Under the pieces are notes generated by a model. The model was not told the DNA's origin. It was given only the letters and a program-made list of their open reading frames with translations, and made no database searches. Positions 56,328-64,000 of a stretch of DNA of 64,000 nt are shown here, one piece after another. The stretch is from NCBI RefSeq assembly GCF_000187245.1, contig NC_027864.1, positions 1-64,000 of the forward strand, written 5' to 3'. Origin of the DNA: Ogataea parapolymorpha DL-1. Its lineage: Eukaryota > Ascomycota > Pichiomycetes > Pichiales > Pichiaceae. Within the stretch, counting starts at the first letter, position 1. Every line of letters begins with the position of its first letter. The position numbers and the translations under genes are program-made.

Positions 56328-58382
56328 CTATGAAGGCCCGTATTGTCCGGCAAAAAGGTTTTCCCATGTAATCTCTCGACGGACTGCGTTTGAAAAGCCT
56401 TCATGGTACTTGACCCAAATTCTGTACTCATTTTGACCCATCACTGCGGCAGAAATTTCTTTGCTGCTTTTTGCGTGACTTAATTGATCTGTTAAAGCCG
56501 CGTACTTACTCTTGAAATATTCCACACTTGAGCTGCAATTACTCTTTTTGGCCACTTGATCGTTGTCGCGTGGCGCCTTCCGCTTGCGATCTATTGTCTT
56601 GGACTCCTGCCCTTGGATGTACTTTGTGAGAAGCTCCTTATGTAGTCTCACCAATATTTGCTGCTGCTTCGCTGACAGGTCGCCAAAAAGATGAATTCCA
56701 GGTCTCATTTGAGCCATTGCATTCCCATACTCATTTTTCGATAAGTCGATGCGCAATGAGTATGCTTCCATAAGCTCTATTATTCTAGAAAGCTTCCCGC
56801 CTCCACCTAGCATCTCGATCTGTTTAAATGGAACGTCAGGCACAAGTATTGCGTTGAGCAGACTCAGTTCGTAGCCCACCAATTGTGCTCGATTGGCAAG
56901 TTTGAAACTATCTGCCTGGTTATTCAAATGCTTTATCTTTTGGAGAGCTTCAGCTGTCTGTTTTCGTAAGTCAAAAAAGCGGTCGCGACTTCTATAATTG
57001 TACCTTTTTTCCGACAAGTGGCTAATTTCATTGAACTTCTGATAGAACTTCATTGGCACAGCTGACTGGTAAAACGTGAAATCCTGGGCCTCAAAAGAGG
57101 CGAATTTTGTGCTAAGCGCGTCTTGGAAGTACAACCAATCTGACATCTCGCTTAACTTATTGATATCGGTGTCTGTGTCAAGCATCACGTTGAAACATCC
57201 TGTAGTCACCCTGTCCACCTGCGCTGAGGACGAAAGGGACTTGAAGACTTTTTGGAACTGTTCCTGTTTGCTAATATTTGCGCTTCTGACAAAAATACTG
57301 TCCAACAGAACAAACCACCCTATTTGGGTGTCCTTTGAGCTCGACTCAAGATTCAAAGTAGCTGCCGACGAGTTGAACTGTAAAAAGTTGATGCAGTTTC
57401 TCAGATCGCCTTCCGTAGATTCTATAATTGCGTCTAGGACACGGTCATCCACAACGAGGGCTTCTCGCTGACAAATCTTCTTCAGTTTTGATTTGACGAG
57501 ACGTGGATGTGATTTGCGGAAAGCAATAGTCTCACAGTGTGGCCTGAGCTTTTCTAACACCGGTGAGTAGACATCGTTACATAGGGCAATTATAGGACGT
57601 TTTAGAATCTCTCTTTGTGTTTTGCCCTTCGTATCAAGACCCAGAGAAGCCGTGTCGCGGCGGTCCTTGTTGATAAGGTCTACCAATATGCTGATAAACC
57701 CATGCTCCGTGGCTCCGTCAATTTCATCTAAGATTAGACATACAGGACTTCCTGTTAGCGAGTTATTTTTCATAGCATTTTTGATTTTATCCTGGACTGT
57801 TGCTCCAGCACGCTCGTCACTAGCGTTTATCTCACGCACCTCGTATCCCAGTTGCTTTGAGATAACATGCGCGATAGAAGTCTTTCCAATCCCGGGTGGC
57901 CCATGGATGAGTAAAACTCGTCTATCTGGACGGTTGTAAAAGTCAGTGGTTTCTGCGCATGGTTTTCCGAAAACAACCTGGTTCCACTGATTTATCCATT
58001 GTAGAATTTGTCTATTTGTTCTCTCGTTTCCAACAAGGTCCAGGAAGCCAGAAGGCCTATATTTTTCTGTCCATAATTTATAAGTGGACGGTTTGGGCTG
58101 CTTTTCTGCAGGCTTAGATTTCTGGCGTATTGTCTGTTCAGCAGCCTTTTCTTCTATTTCTAGTTTGGATAACAGTTTGTGAATGTTTATCAGCTCGGAT
58201 TGATCTTTCTCATCACCCAAGTTTACGTGTCGTGGTTTGCGAGGTTTGAGCGTGATACGTTTGCCGGAGGACAGCACAATCCTTTTACCATCCGCTGATA
58301 TTGTTTCTGTGCCCAAGAAAGCAGGTGCCGGGTCAGCAGCAAGCAGCGACGACGAGAAATTGAATTGTAATAACGAGCTCAT
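56328..58382 (-). CDS. CTF18: Alternative clamp loader large subunit Ctf18
   Basis: A 684-residue AAA+ protein, the large subunit of the Ctf18-RFC complex that loads PCNA and supports sister-chromatid cohesion and replication checkpoint. The AAA+ domain has LLIHGPPGIGKTSIAHVI (Walker A), VREINASDERAG, LILDEIDG (Walker B) and PIIALCNDVYSPVLEKLRPH. The C-terminus WVKYHEGFSNAVRREITWENL is the conserved tail that binds Dcc1, Ctf8 and polymerase epsilon. S. cerevisiae Ctf18 has 741 residues. The ATG at 58382 is preferred; the frame also has an ATG at 58430, which would cover the MCB at 58416-58421. Confidence 0.92.
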   Translation of the reverse strand: MSSLLQFNFSSSLLAADPAPAFLGTETISADGKRIVLSSGKRITLKPRKPRHVNLGDEKDQSELINIHKLLSKLEIEEKAAEQTIRQKSKPAEKQPKPSTYKLWTEKYRPSGFLDLVGNERTNRQILQWINQWNQVVFGKPCAETTDFYNRPDRRVLLIHGPPGIGKTSIAHVISKQLGYEVREINASDERAGATVQDKIKNAMKNNSLTGSPVCLILDEIDGATEHGFISILVDLINKDRRDTASLGLDTKGKTQREILKRPIIALCNDVYSPVLEKLRPHCETIAFRKSHPRLVKSKLKKICQREALVVDDRVLDAIIESTEGDLRNCINFLQFNSSAATLNLESSSKDTQIGWFVLLDSIFVRSANISKQEQFQKVFKSLSSSAQVDRVTTGCFNVMLDTDTDINKLSEMSDWLYFQDALSTKFASFEAQDFTFYQSAVPMKFYQKFNEISHLSEKRYNYRSRDRFFDLRKQTAEALQKIKHLNNQADSFKLANRAQLVGYELSLLNAILVPDVPFKQIEMLGGGGKLSRIIELMEAYSLRIDLSKNEYGNAMAQMRPGIHLFGDLSAKQQQILVRLHKELLTKYIQGQESKTIDRKRKAPRDNDQVAKKSNCSSSVEYFKSKYAALTDQLSHAKSSKEISAAVMGQNEYRIWVKYHEGFSNAVRREITWENLFAGQYGPS

Positions 58383-58415
58383 ACACGGCTGATTATTTTT
58401 CAGATCAAAATATTT

Positions 58416-58421
58416 ACGCGT
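58416..58421. promoter_or_regulatory. MCB element (ACGCGT) upstream of CTF18
   Basis: The palindrome ACGCGT lies 34 bp before the CTF18 ATG. In S. cerevisiae, MBF binds this box to switch on replication and cohesion genes at G1/S. The neighbour FRG1-like gene ends at 58442, leaving very little promoter space. Confidence 0.45.
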
Positions 58422-58441
58422 AATATACACCCAACACCAGG

Positions 58442-59416
58442 CTATGCCCTCCGATCGGACTTGATCTTTTCCTTCACTGTGATGAGAAACTCGTTGAGAT
58501 TTCCTTCTTCAACTGCGCGCTTGATCTGGGACAATAGTGAGTTGGTAATTTTCATACCATTGTTGGCAAGCTCCTTGGCTGCTCTGTTTAGCAATTCGTT
58601 CTGCTTTGGGTCATCGAAGAGCTGATCTCGATTCCCATTTTTGAGATCCAGTGAAGCGAGGATTTTCCTGCCAGTATCTGAGTGCTTTGTCTGAATGCGA
58701 ATATGATAAAGGTTTAAGTCATCAAGCAAATCATCGGTGTCTTGAATTATTCTAAACTTGAGATCCTGCGTAACTATCAGTTTATTCTTGGAGTCCACGT
58801 TCCCCACGGAAATAAAAAACCCAAGGCCGTCATTATTAGCCCGCAAATTGAATATAGCGTTCTCAGTCAAAACATCGGTCTGAGTCAATGTATTAGTATC
58901 CACATCGTAGGATAGGTACTTCCCCTCGTTGTTCTTCAGCGCATACTTTAGAATATTGTCAGGAACATCACCAGCTTGCTGTGTTAATTTGAGGAAGTTG
59001 TCAATGTTCACCAAACTTAATACCTGAGTTACTTCCTGTGGCTCAAGCTTATACAGCGGCGATTTGGGCTCAAAGTCGATAAAGTTGAGGGCATCTTCCG
59101 CTATATCCACTTTCTTTTCCTCTGCTGCAATGAGGCCATCCTTCTTGTCGAATTCAAGACACCCAACATGACCAGAACGGTCAAAGCAAATCATAATAGG
59201 TCCATCTAGATCTTTGTGCGATGTCGCCAACGTCCAGCCATACTCTAGATAATCTCTAGGAATATCATATATATTGGTGGGAAGTCCATTAACTGAGGTC
59301 AAAGTCACACGAGTCTCTTGATTTTCAGTTTTGGTATCCTTTTTGCGCCTTTTTCGTTCATCATCCGGCCTTGGTTTGCCTCTTTTTTCTCCTTTAAAAG
59401 TTAATTTTGTGACCAT
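58442..59416 (-). CDS. FRG1-like protein
   Basis: A 324-residue protein whose start MVTKLTFKGEKRGK matches the fungal FRG1 family, with its lysine-rich stretch (nuclear or nucleolar signal) and a beta-trefoil (fascin-like) domain. Supporting segments are YGWTLATSHKDLDGPIMICF, GHVGCLEF, and GKYLSYDVDTNTLTQTD, which stands where FRG1 has its GKYLSCDK-type repeat. FRG1 proteins bind actin and RNA and associate with spliceosomes and nucleoli. The C-terminus (about 265-324) differs from the usual FRG1 end. From memory, S. cerevisiae has no clear FRG1 gene. It is in tandem with CTF18, 59 bp apart. Confidence 0.65.
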   Translation of the reverse strand: MVTKLTFKGEKRGKPRPDDERKRRKKDTKTENQETRVTLTSVNGLPTNIYDIPRDYLEYGWTLATSHKDLDGPIMICFDRSGHVGCLEFDKKDGLIAAEEKKVDIAEDALNFIDFEPKSPLYKLEPQEVTQVLSLVNIDNFLKLTQQAGDVPDNILKYALKNNEGKYLSYDVDTNTLTQTDVLTENAIFNLRANNDGLGFFISVGNVDSKNKLIVTQDLKFRIIQDTDDLLDDLNLYHIRIQTKHSDTGRKILASLDLKNGNRDQLFDDPKQNELLNRAAKELANNGMKITNSLLSQIKRAVEEGNLNEFLITVKEKIKSDRRA

Positions 59417-59463
59417 ATTTATCCACTTTATGCTTCGAACAATATTTTTTAATCGATGTATTA

Positions 59464-61314
59464 TTATGAATCGTCCACTATATCATAGAGTCTCTCTAAA
59501 TTATACGTCTCTCGCCAATAATCAGCACGCAACTTGAGTATGGCTAAAATGCTGGAGAGAACGATAGTGCACCCCGCTAAAATGGAAAACAGGATACCGG
59601 TTCCCAGAGCTTTGATTAAAGGTTCTGTGGCAAACGAAGCACCTGCTGCCAAAAGCATCCGAACAAAATTGGACAGTGCAATTCCCGTGGCACCTCTGCC
59701 AGGTAAAGAGTCAGCAATATATGTGACTGTAGTTCCGATAACAATCATTTGAGCAAATCCAAAAAGAGCTGTTCCGACTAATGGTGTAACCCAGTGCTCT
59801 TTCTTATCCAGGCACCATCCGGTAATCAGGAGCGAACATGGAAATATGCCTGCGGCCAAGTAGACGTTGACACCAAAACGTGCCTCCGGGGCAACGATAC
59901 CATACTTTTGGCGTTTTTTCTCAAGTAAGTAATCCGTGAATCGGCCTCCCCAGATTGAGGCTATAATGTAAGTCACCGAATTTGGAATGTAGACAAGACC
60001 AACCAGAAGGGAGTTGAAATTGTAAGGAGGTCGAGAATAGCAGTATGAAAGCGTCATGTTGACAAAGTATAACACGGCAAAACATGGAGCAGAGTAGCAT
60101 ATAGCTAGGAAAACAGGTGGATACCTCAAAAAATGCAGAGACTTTAATGGCAAGAAACCGTGGGTATATAGATTTCGCTTGAAAACTGCAACCTTTCCTT
60201 GCTTTTCTGGTTGTTCTAAATCTTCAATCTCCAATTTGAGTCTCTCTAAATCCTCTTGGCGCTGACTTTGAGAAACATGAGTGGATATACGCCCAATGGG
60301 AGTAACTGTATCCACTGGGTCTGAATCTTCGAGTCTCGAGGGCTGCCTAGAAAGTCGCGACAAAATTCGATCCACTTGTACATCTGACTCCTGATTTTCG
60401 TCTGACAACCCTTGCTCTTCGTCTGTATTCTTCTTCAAGCGTTCTCTTAATATCTTTCGAACAGCTTCTCTATTATCTTGTAGTCGGAGTGTCTCTGGCT
60501 GTGCAAAAAGTAGAAGGACAATGCAAACTCCTGACAAAATCACTAAAAACCATTGAGTACCCCTCCAACCAAAACTCTTTCTCGAGGTGATAGCACCACC
60601 AACGATAGGCGACAGAAGTGGAGCAGCCAACGGGCCGAGGTAAAATATACCCATAGCAGCTCCTCTCTGATGAATCGGATACAAGTCTGATATGCTCCCC
60701 GCCCCAACTGCTTGCACACTAGCAGCGCAAGCTCCCGATAAGACCCTGAATCCTATAAGCATGCCTATTGACTTCGACAAGGCACAGCCAATGGTGAATG
60801 CAAAATAGAGAATGAAACTGATTAAATAAATAGAACGCCTCCCGTGTCTCTCGCTGAAGCTTGACCACCAAAGCGGGAAAACTCCCAAAGTGATCAAATA
60901 AATACCAATACTGACATTAACAATTGTAACAGAAGTATGTAGCTCGTCACATATGTTCTCTGTAGCTGGAAGGAGGATAGAAGTACCCATTGGTCCTATC
61001 ATCGCGCAGAACGCAACGTTAAACACGATGATATATTTTATCATCGGGGGCAAGTCACGAGGGTTATCGTATTCAGGGATTAAAAGCAAGATAGAGAACA
61101 GTCCTCGCCGTTTCTCTCTGGGTACTATCTTTGACTTGTCAAGTTTGTATGATGAAAGCTTTGTTAGGGAGACTGTTAGTGAGGCACCGCTTCCCTCATT
61201 CTGCTGTTTTTCTTGATTTTCTTGACTGTCTTCAGTCAAACCCACAGGCTTGTCATGGTCTCTCGAAACCTCTGAGTCTATAGAGATTAAGTCAGAGGAG
61301 TGCCGATCACTCAT
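59464..61314 (-). CDS. MFS exporter, DHA1 family (Qdr/Dtr1/Aqr1-like)
   Basis: A 616-residue drug:H+ antiporter. The N-terminal 90 residues are hydrophilic; the first membrane segment starts at IKYIIVFNVAFCAMIGPMGTSILLPA, typical of the Qdr3/Dtr1/Aqr1 group. Motif A is in WWSSFSERHGRRSIYLISF, motif C in LGPLAAPLLSPIVGGAITS, and a long central loop (about residues 290-365) is charged. Such proteins export weak acids, polyamines, amino acids or drugs. It is distinct from the Tpo1-type exporter at 29757-31607. The substrate is unknown. Confidence 0.86.
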   Translation of the reverse strand: MSDRHSSDLISIDSEVSRDHDKPVGLTEDSQENQEKQQNEGSGASLTVSLTKLSSYKLDKSKIVPREKRRGLFSILLLIPEYDNPRDLPPMIKYIIVFNVAFCAMIGPMGTSILLPATENICDELHTSVTIVNVSIGIYLITLGVFPLWWSSFSERHGRRSIYLISFILYFAFTIGCALSKSIGMLIGFRVLSGACAASVQAVGAGSISDLYPIHQRGAAMGIFYLGPLAAPLLSPIVGGAITSRKSFGWRGTQWFLVILSGVCIVLLLFAQPETLRLQDNREAVRKILRERLKKNTDEEQGLSDENQESDVQVDRILSRLSRQPSRLEDSDPVDTVTPIGRISTHVSQSQRQEDLERLKLEIEDLEQPEKQGKVAVFKRNLYTHGFLPLKSLHFLRYPPVFLAICYSAPCFAVLYFVNMTLSYCYSRPPYNFNSLLVGLVYIPNSVTYIIASIWGGRFTDYLLEKKRQKYGIVAPEARFGVNVYLAAGIFPCSLLITGWCLDKKEHWVTPLVGTALFGFAQMIVIGTTVTYIADSLPGRGATGIALSNFVRMLLAAGASFATEPLIKALGTGILFSILAGCTIVLSSILAILKLRADYWRETYNLERLYDIVDDS

Positions 61315-61424
61315 AGTTAGAATAAGAATCTAGGATATTTCTTGCTCAACGTAGAAAGCCATATTTCTTGACTAATTTTTTTTATCGATCAGAAAATTGC
61401 CTGATTTGTAAACATGCTTCGGGA

Positions 61425-62318
61425 TTATTGCTGATGATTTCCGAAATTTTGATTTTTGATCCATTGATCAATAATCGTTACGAATCCGGGACCATCTTCG
61501 GTAATCACCCAATGATCGGTGTTGATATCTCTCGTGGAATAATTTGGGAAATGACCAAAGACTTTCTCATGGTCTATTTCGCCAACAAAAGGACTTTTCA
61601 AAGCTCTGATGATCAGTAGGGGTCCATAATATTTGAGAGAGTCATCGATTTCTAGGATTTTTAGGCTTTCCAATGACTGCTGTAAAACCTCGATTGGAAT
61701 TTTACATTCAATGGCTTTTGAGACTTTACTTCTTTTAAAGTTGCTGGCAAGAAGCTGTCTGAAACGTTTATCTGGTTCAATTTCCTTCAACTTCTGATCC
61801 AATTCTGCTAGGCTCGAAAACGTAGTCGGTAAAATTTCTTTAGCATAGCTGAAAAATCGATCAAATCGAGCAAACTCCGAGTCCGCTTCGCTGGGATTTT
61901 TGTATGGCACATTGTCGACGGAAGCGACGCCCAATACATCATTAGGGTGGTTCACTGCATGAAACATCGCTGCTTTTCCACCCATTGAATGTCCAATCAT
62001 AACGTAGCCACCGGAATACTGCGGGTCGATCTCAGGAGCTTTCAGCAAGTTAGATAAATCTTCAGACATAATCTCATTACTGTGCGCACTGCGGTGAAAA
62101 GAATCACCGTGGTTGGTTAGGTCGGGAATAAGGACGGGTGTCTGAAGATTATGTGCTAGGATTTTTGCAACATGACGATTCTGCTTTCGGTTTCCCAGTA
62201 AGCCATGGAGCAAGACCAATGGAGGATTGGAACCAATTGACGTGGGACTGAACAAGTCGTACGCCAGCTTCCATTCTCCTCTTCCGGGAATGAATGTTTT
62301 CTTCACAAGGCCAGACAT
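61425..62318 (-). CDS. Alpha/beta hydrolase, EAT1/IMO32 (ABHD11) type
   Basis: A 297-residue alpha/beta hydrolase. The oxyanion region HGLLGNRKQNRHV starts at His38, the nucleophile elbow GHSMGG gives Ser111, Asp135 lies in ASVDNVPY, and His269 is in INTDHW. This set and spacing match the Eat1/Imo32/ABHD11 group; Eat1 enzymes make ethyl acetate from ethanol and acetyl-CoA in mitochondria, while Imo32 is a processed mitochondrial hydrolase. There is no clear presequence, and upstream of the ATG the frame ends at a TGA without another ATG. Ester synthesis versus simple hydrolysis cannot be decided from sequence. Confidence 0.82.
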   Translation of the reverse strand: MSGLVKKTFIPGRGEWKLAYDLFSPTSIGSNPPLVLLHGLLGNRKQNRHVAKILAHNLQTPVLIPDLTNHGDSFHRSAHSNEIMSEDLSNLLKAPEIDPQYSGGYVMIGHSMGGKAAMFHAVNHPNDVLGVASVDNVPYKNPSEADSEFARFDRFFSYAKEILPTTFSSLAELDQKLKEIEPDKRFRQLLASNFKRSKVSKAIECKIPIEVLQQSLESLKILEIDDSLKYYGPLLIIRALKSPFVGEIDHEKVFGHFPNYSTRDINTDHWVITEDGPGFVTIIDQWIKNQNFGNHQQ

Positions 62319-62509
62319 ATTTTTTCGAGAATTTGATTTCGAGCTCGATTTGTGTCAAACATGTATCAAGAGAAATCAAAAAGTGTTTGGTAACCTGAGA
62401 ATCGACCTGTGTTATGATTATGGGACAGTTTCTACGAATAACTAGACACACTCTGCCAGTATATATGACCCAGCATAGACCGTAGTTGGAGTGCTACTCC
62501 AAATACAAT

Positions 62510-63358
62510 ATGATTGTCTTCTTACTACGGAAAGGGCCGAAACTTTTGGTGTTCCTGCTACTTGTTGTCAACGTCTTCCTACTTGCCTTTCTGCTTGTGG
62601 GCTGCACCAATTCCAGCTCGCAATACTCTAACGTTTACCTAATTGAGTACAAATTCAATCAGTCGTCTGCCTTTTACAGCAAGATAGAAAACGCGTATTC
62701 AAACTCAAACAATGACGATCTGACCTCAATGAGAGTTTACGTCGGGTATCGCGGCATTTGTGTCAAAACAGACAATGCGACATCGTGCTCAACGAACTTC
62801 GAGAATACAAACTACAAAGAGGCTTATCCGGGAGTCTCGCTCTACAACACGGACGCAAATTCAACTTCGTCTTCACTGAGCCTAGTGGACATGGCAGTTA
62901 AATTCAACACCAAAGTGACACAACCTTACATCCTAATGGCCAGCTTGGTGTTAACTCTGTTTTTACTCGCAAGTTTGCTCTATGGGTGCATTCCTTTTCT
63001 ACCTTGGAAATGGGTGGCTTCGTATACGAGTTTTGCGTTGAGTTCCATATTATGCATTCTTTGGGGCATCGGCGGAATGTGGGTTGACGTCGCCGCCAAA
63101 TCAGGAGCCGTTCTTGGAGCCACGGCATCAATGACGATCATCGAAGCTTCAATTGGCCACAGAGCCGCAGCCATGATATGGTGCAGTTTCAGCTTTTACG
63201 TTGTTTCACTGGTGTGCACTTCTGTGGGATTGGGCAAACAAATTAGGAGCAAGCAAGAGTCATTGGAAAAAGATAGCAAAAGCTTGGCAAGTAGCATGCC
63301 GGGGGCTTTTGCAGGAAAAAATCCATTTACGTCTGGAAGGGTAAGGCAATTCGTGTAA
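62510..63358 (+). CDS. FIG1: Fig1 family calcium regulator of mating
   Basis: A 282-residue four-pass membrane protein, close to S. cerevisiae Fig1 (298), which is induced by pheromone and needed for calcium influx and cell fusion. The first membrane segment is at about 10-31; a large extracellular loop carries the claudin-type signature G-x-x-G-x-C (Gly79, Gly82, Cys84, then Cys93) and several N-glycosylation sequons (for example Asn34 and Asn89). Three further membrane segments follow, and the tail is polar. The ATG at 62510 is used; the longer frame starts at a TTG. A TATATAT element lies about 45-50 bp before the ATG. Confidence 0.87.
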   Translation: MIVFLLRKGPKLLVFLLLVVNVFLLAFLLVGCTNSSSQYSNVYLIEYKFNQSSAFYSKIENAYSNSNNDDLTSMRVYVGYRGICVKTDNATSCSTNFENTNYKEAYPGVSLYNTDANSTSSSLSLVDMAVKFNTKVTQPYILMASLVLTLFLLASLLYGCIPFLPWKWVASYTSFALSSILCILWGIGGMWVDVAAKSGAVLGATASMTIIEASIGHRAAAMIWCSFSFYVVSLVCTSVGLGKQIRSKQESLEKDSKSLASSMPGAFAGKNPFTSGRVRQFV

Positions 63359-63806
63359 ACTTCAAGAAATCAGTATTGTTTTTTCTCCCGCGAAATTGAG
63401 ATGGACAGGCATTTTTCCATAAACATGTTTGAGTATGGGGTAATTTTAGCAATCTGACCGTTGTCAAACACAACGGCTATAGTTTGTTTTTGAGGTATTG
63501 AATAAATGTGTATTTGCGAGGCTAGGCTCTAGGGCCGTGCTTTTTCAAAGCGACGTAGAACCGGTCAGCCGTAAAAATGTGTAGCCTTCTTCCGTCTCTA
63601 TTTTGCGTCCTCAACTTGAGCAATAAAAATTTTGCATGCTAGTGCTATTTTATATTATATCTTCTTTCACCTGAGCAGCTTAAATTGAGGTATCAACATA
63701 TTTCAGCCTAGGAAAGACAACTACGCATCTTGTCTTGCTAGAGAGATACTTGAAGACATTTGTTCACAGCTCGTTTTGGTGTTTTGTTGACTTAATACCA
63801 AGCAAG
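63359..63806 (+). promoter_or_regulatory. Upstream region of the Myb-domain gene
   Basis: About 450 bp with no supported gene; it contains the FIG1 3' end and the promoter of the next gene. AT-rich segments near 63645-63660 (TTTTATATTATAT) could serve as TATA. Nothing else is recognised. Confidence 0.4.
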
Positions 63807-64000
63807 ATGCCTCAGGAAAATCAGCATGTGGAAAAGGATTCCGGTGACGGAAATGGCAAGAATGGAGGGGTCCGACTCCGGCGTGGGCCGTGGTCTCCAG
63901 AAGAAGATAGCAAGCTCTTAGAGCTGGTGCGATTATACGGGGGCGAAAAGAACCTAAACTGGGTGAAGATATCTCAGGTTCTGCAGACCCGGACCGCGAA
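63807..64000 (+). CDS. Myb/SANT DNA-binding protein, 5' part (cut by window end)
   Basis: The first 64 codons of a gene running off the right edge. After a polar leader (MPQENQHVEKDSG), the sequence RRGPWSPEEDSKLLELVRLYG and NWVKISQVLQTRTA is the start of a Myb R2-type repeat as in fungal Myb factors such as FlbD-like proteins. The repeat tryptophans are present (in GPWSPEED and NWVKIS). The factor presumably binds DNA in the nucleus; its targets are not known and the remainder cannot be seen. Confidence 0.8.
   Translation, partial: MPQENQHVEKDSGDGNGKNGGVRLRRGPWSPEEDSKLLELVRLYGGEKNLNWVKISQVLQTRTA

Noticed and set aside
62319..62509. Pheromone response elements before FIG1
   Set aside because: Only TCAAACA-type near-matches are present; no exact TGAAACA was found, so no site is called.

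Overview
The window is nuclear DNA from a budding yeast (Saccharomycotina). Forty-one protein genes and one tRNA gene are called. Genes are compact and mostly intronless, and many are clear orthologues of Saccharomyces cerevisiae genes (RSC9, GIM5, RAD10, ALO1, SEC14, BUD2, COX14, FRQ1, STE6, UBA1, MAS1, CTF18). A type II tRNA with anticodon CAG and leucine-type features, together with CTG codons at conserved Leu positions of Sec14, indicates the standard genetic code. The gene mix (tannase, guanine deaminase, many allantoate-permease-type carriers) and this code fit a Pichiaceae yeast such as Ogataea or a relative. The genus is inference only.

Region 1, about 0.5-17.4 kb, is an accessory catabolic and transport region. 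Two Dal5-type MFS carriers flank a metal-dependent amidohydrolase, followed by a Zn2Cys6 regulator. Promoters here carry clustered GATA cores and share an identical 15-mer. Next come a sorbose-reductase-type SDR, a secreted tannase, an atypical SDR, and a divergent purine pair (NAT-type purine permease and guanine deaminase) whose shared promoter has CCG triplets at 10-bp spacing and GATA sites. A Tna1-type MFS carrier ends the run. The region reads as scavenging of poor nitrogen and carbon sources under nitrogen catabolite control.

Region 2, about 17.7-31.6 kb, mixes metabolism with housekeeping: a carbonyl-reductase-like SDR, tRNA-Leu(CAG), a sugar acetyltransferase, RSC9, GIM5, RAD10, an unrecognised leucine-rich protein with a PIP-box-like C-terminus, ALO1, CBR1, an OPT oligopeptide transporter and a DHA1 drug/polyamine exporter.

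Region 3, about 32-64 kb, is core eukaryotic gene space: SEC14, BUD2, COX14, RTF2, a cysteine-less glutaredoxin-like membrane protein, a PIF1-family helicase, an XRS2/NBS1 homologue, COQ7, FRQ1, ZRT3, STE6, UBA1, MAS1, SOK1, CTF18, an FRG1-like protein, a QDR/DTR1-type exporter, an EAT1/IMO32-type hydrolase, FIG1, and the start of a Myb-domain gene cut by the window end.

The most notable observations are two extremely short introns (34 nt in GIM5, 36 nt in RTF2); the shared promoter 15-mer joining the Dal5-type/amidohydrolase/regulator cluster; a frequenin that keeps only one good EF-hand; a glutaredoxin-fold protein without catalytic cysteines; and a putative PCNA-binding leucine-rich protein with a MluI cell-cycle box in its promoter.
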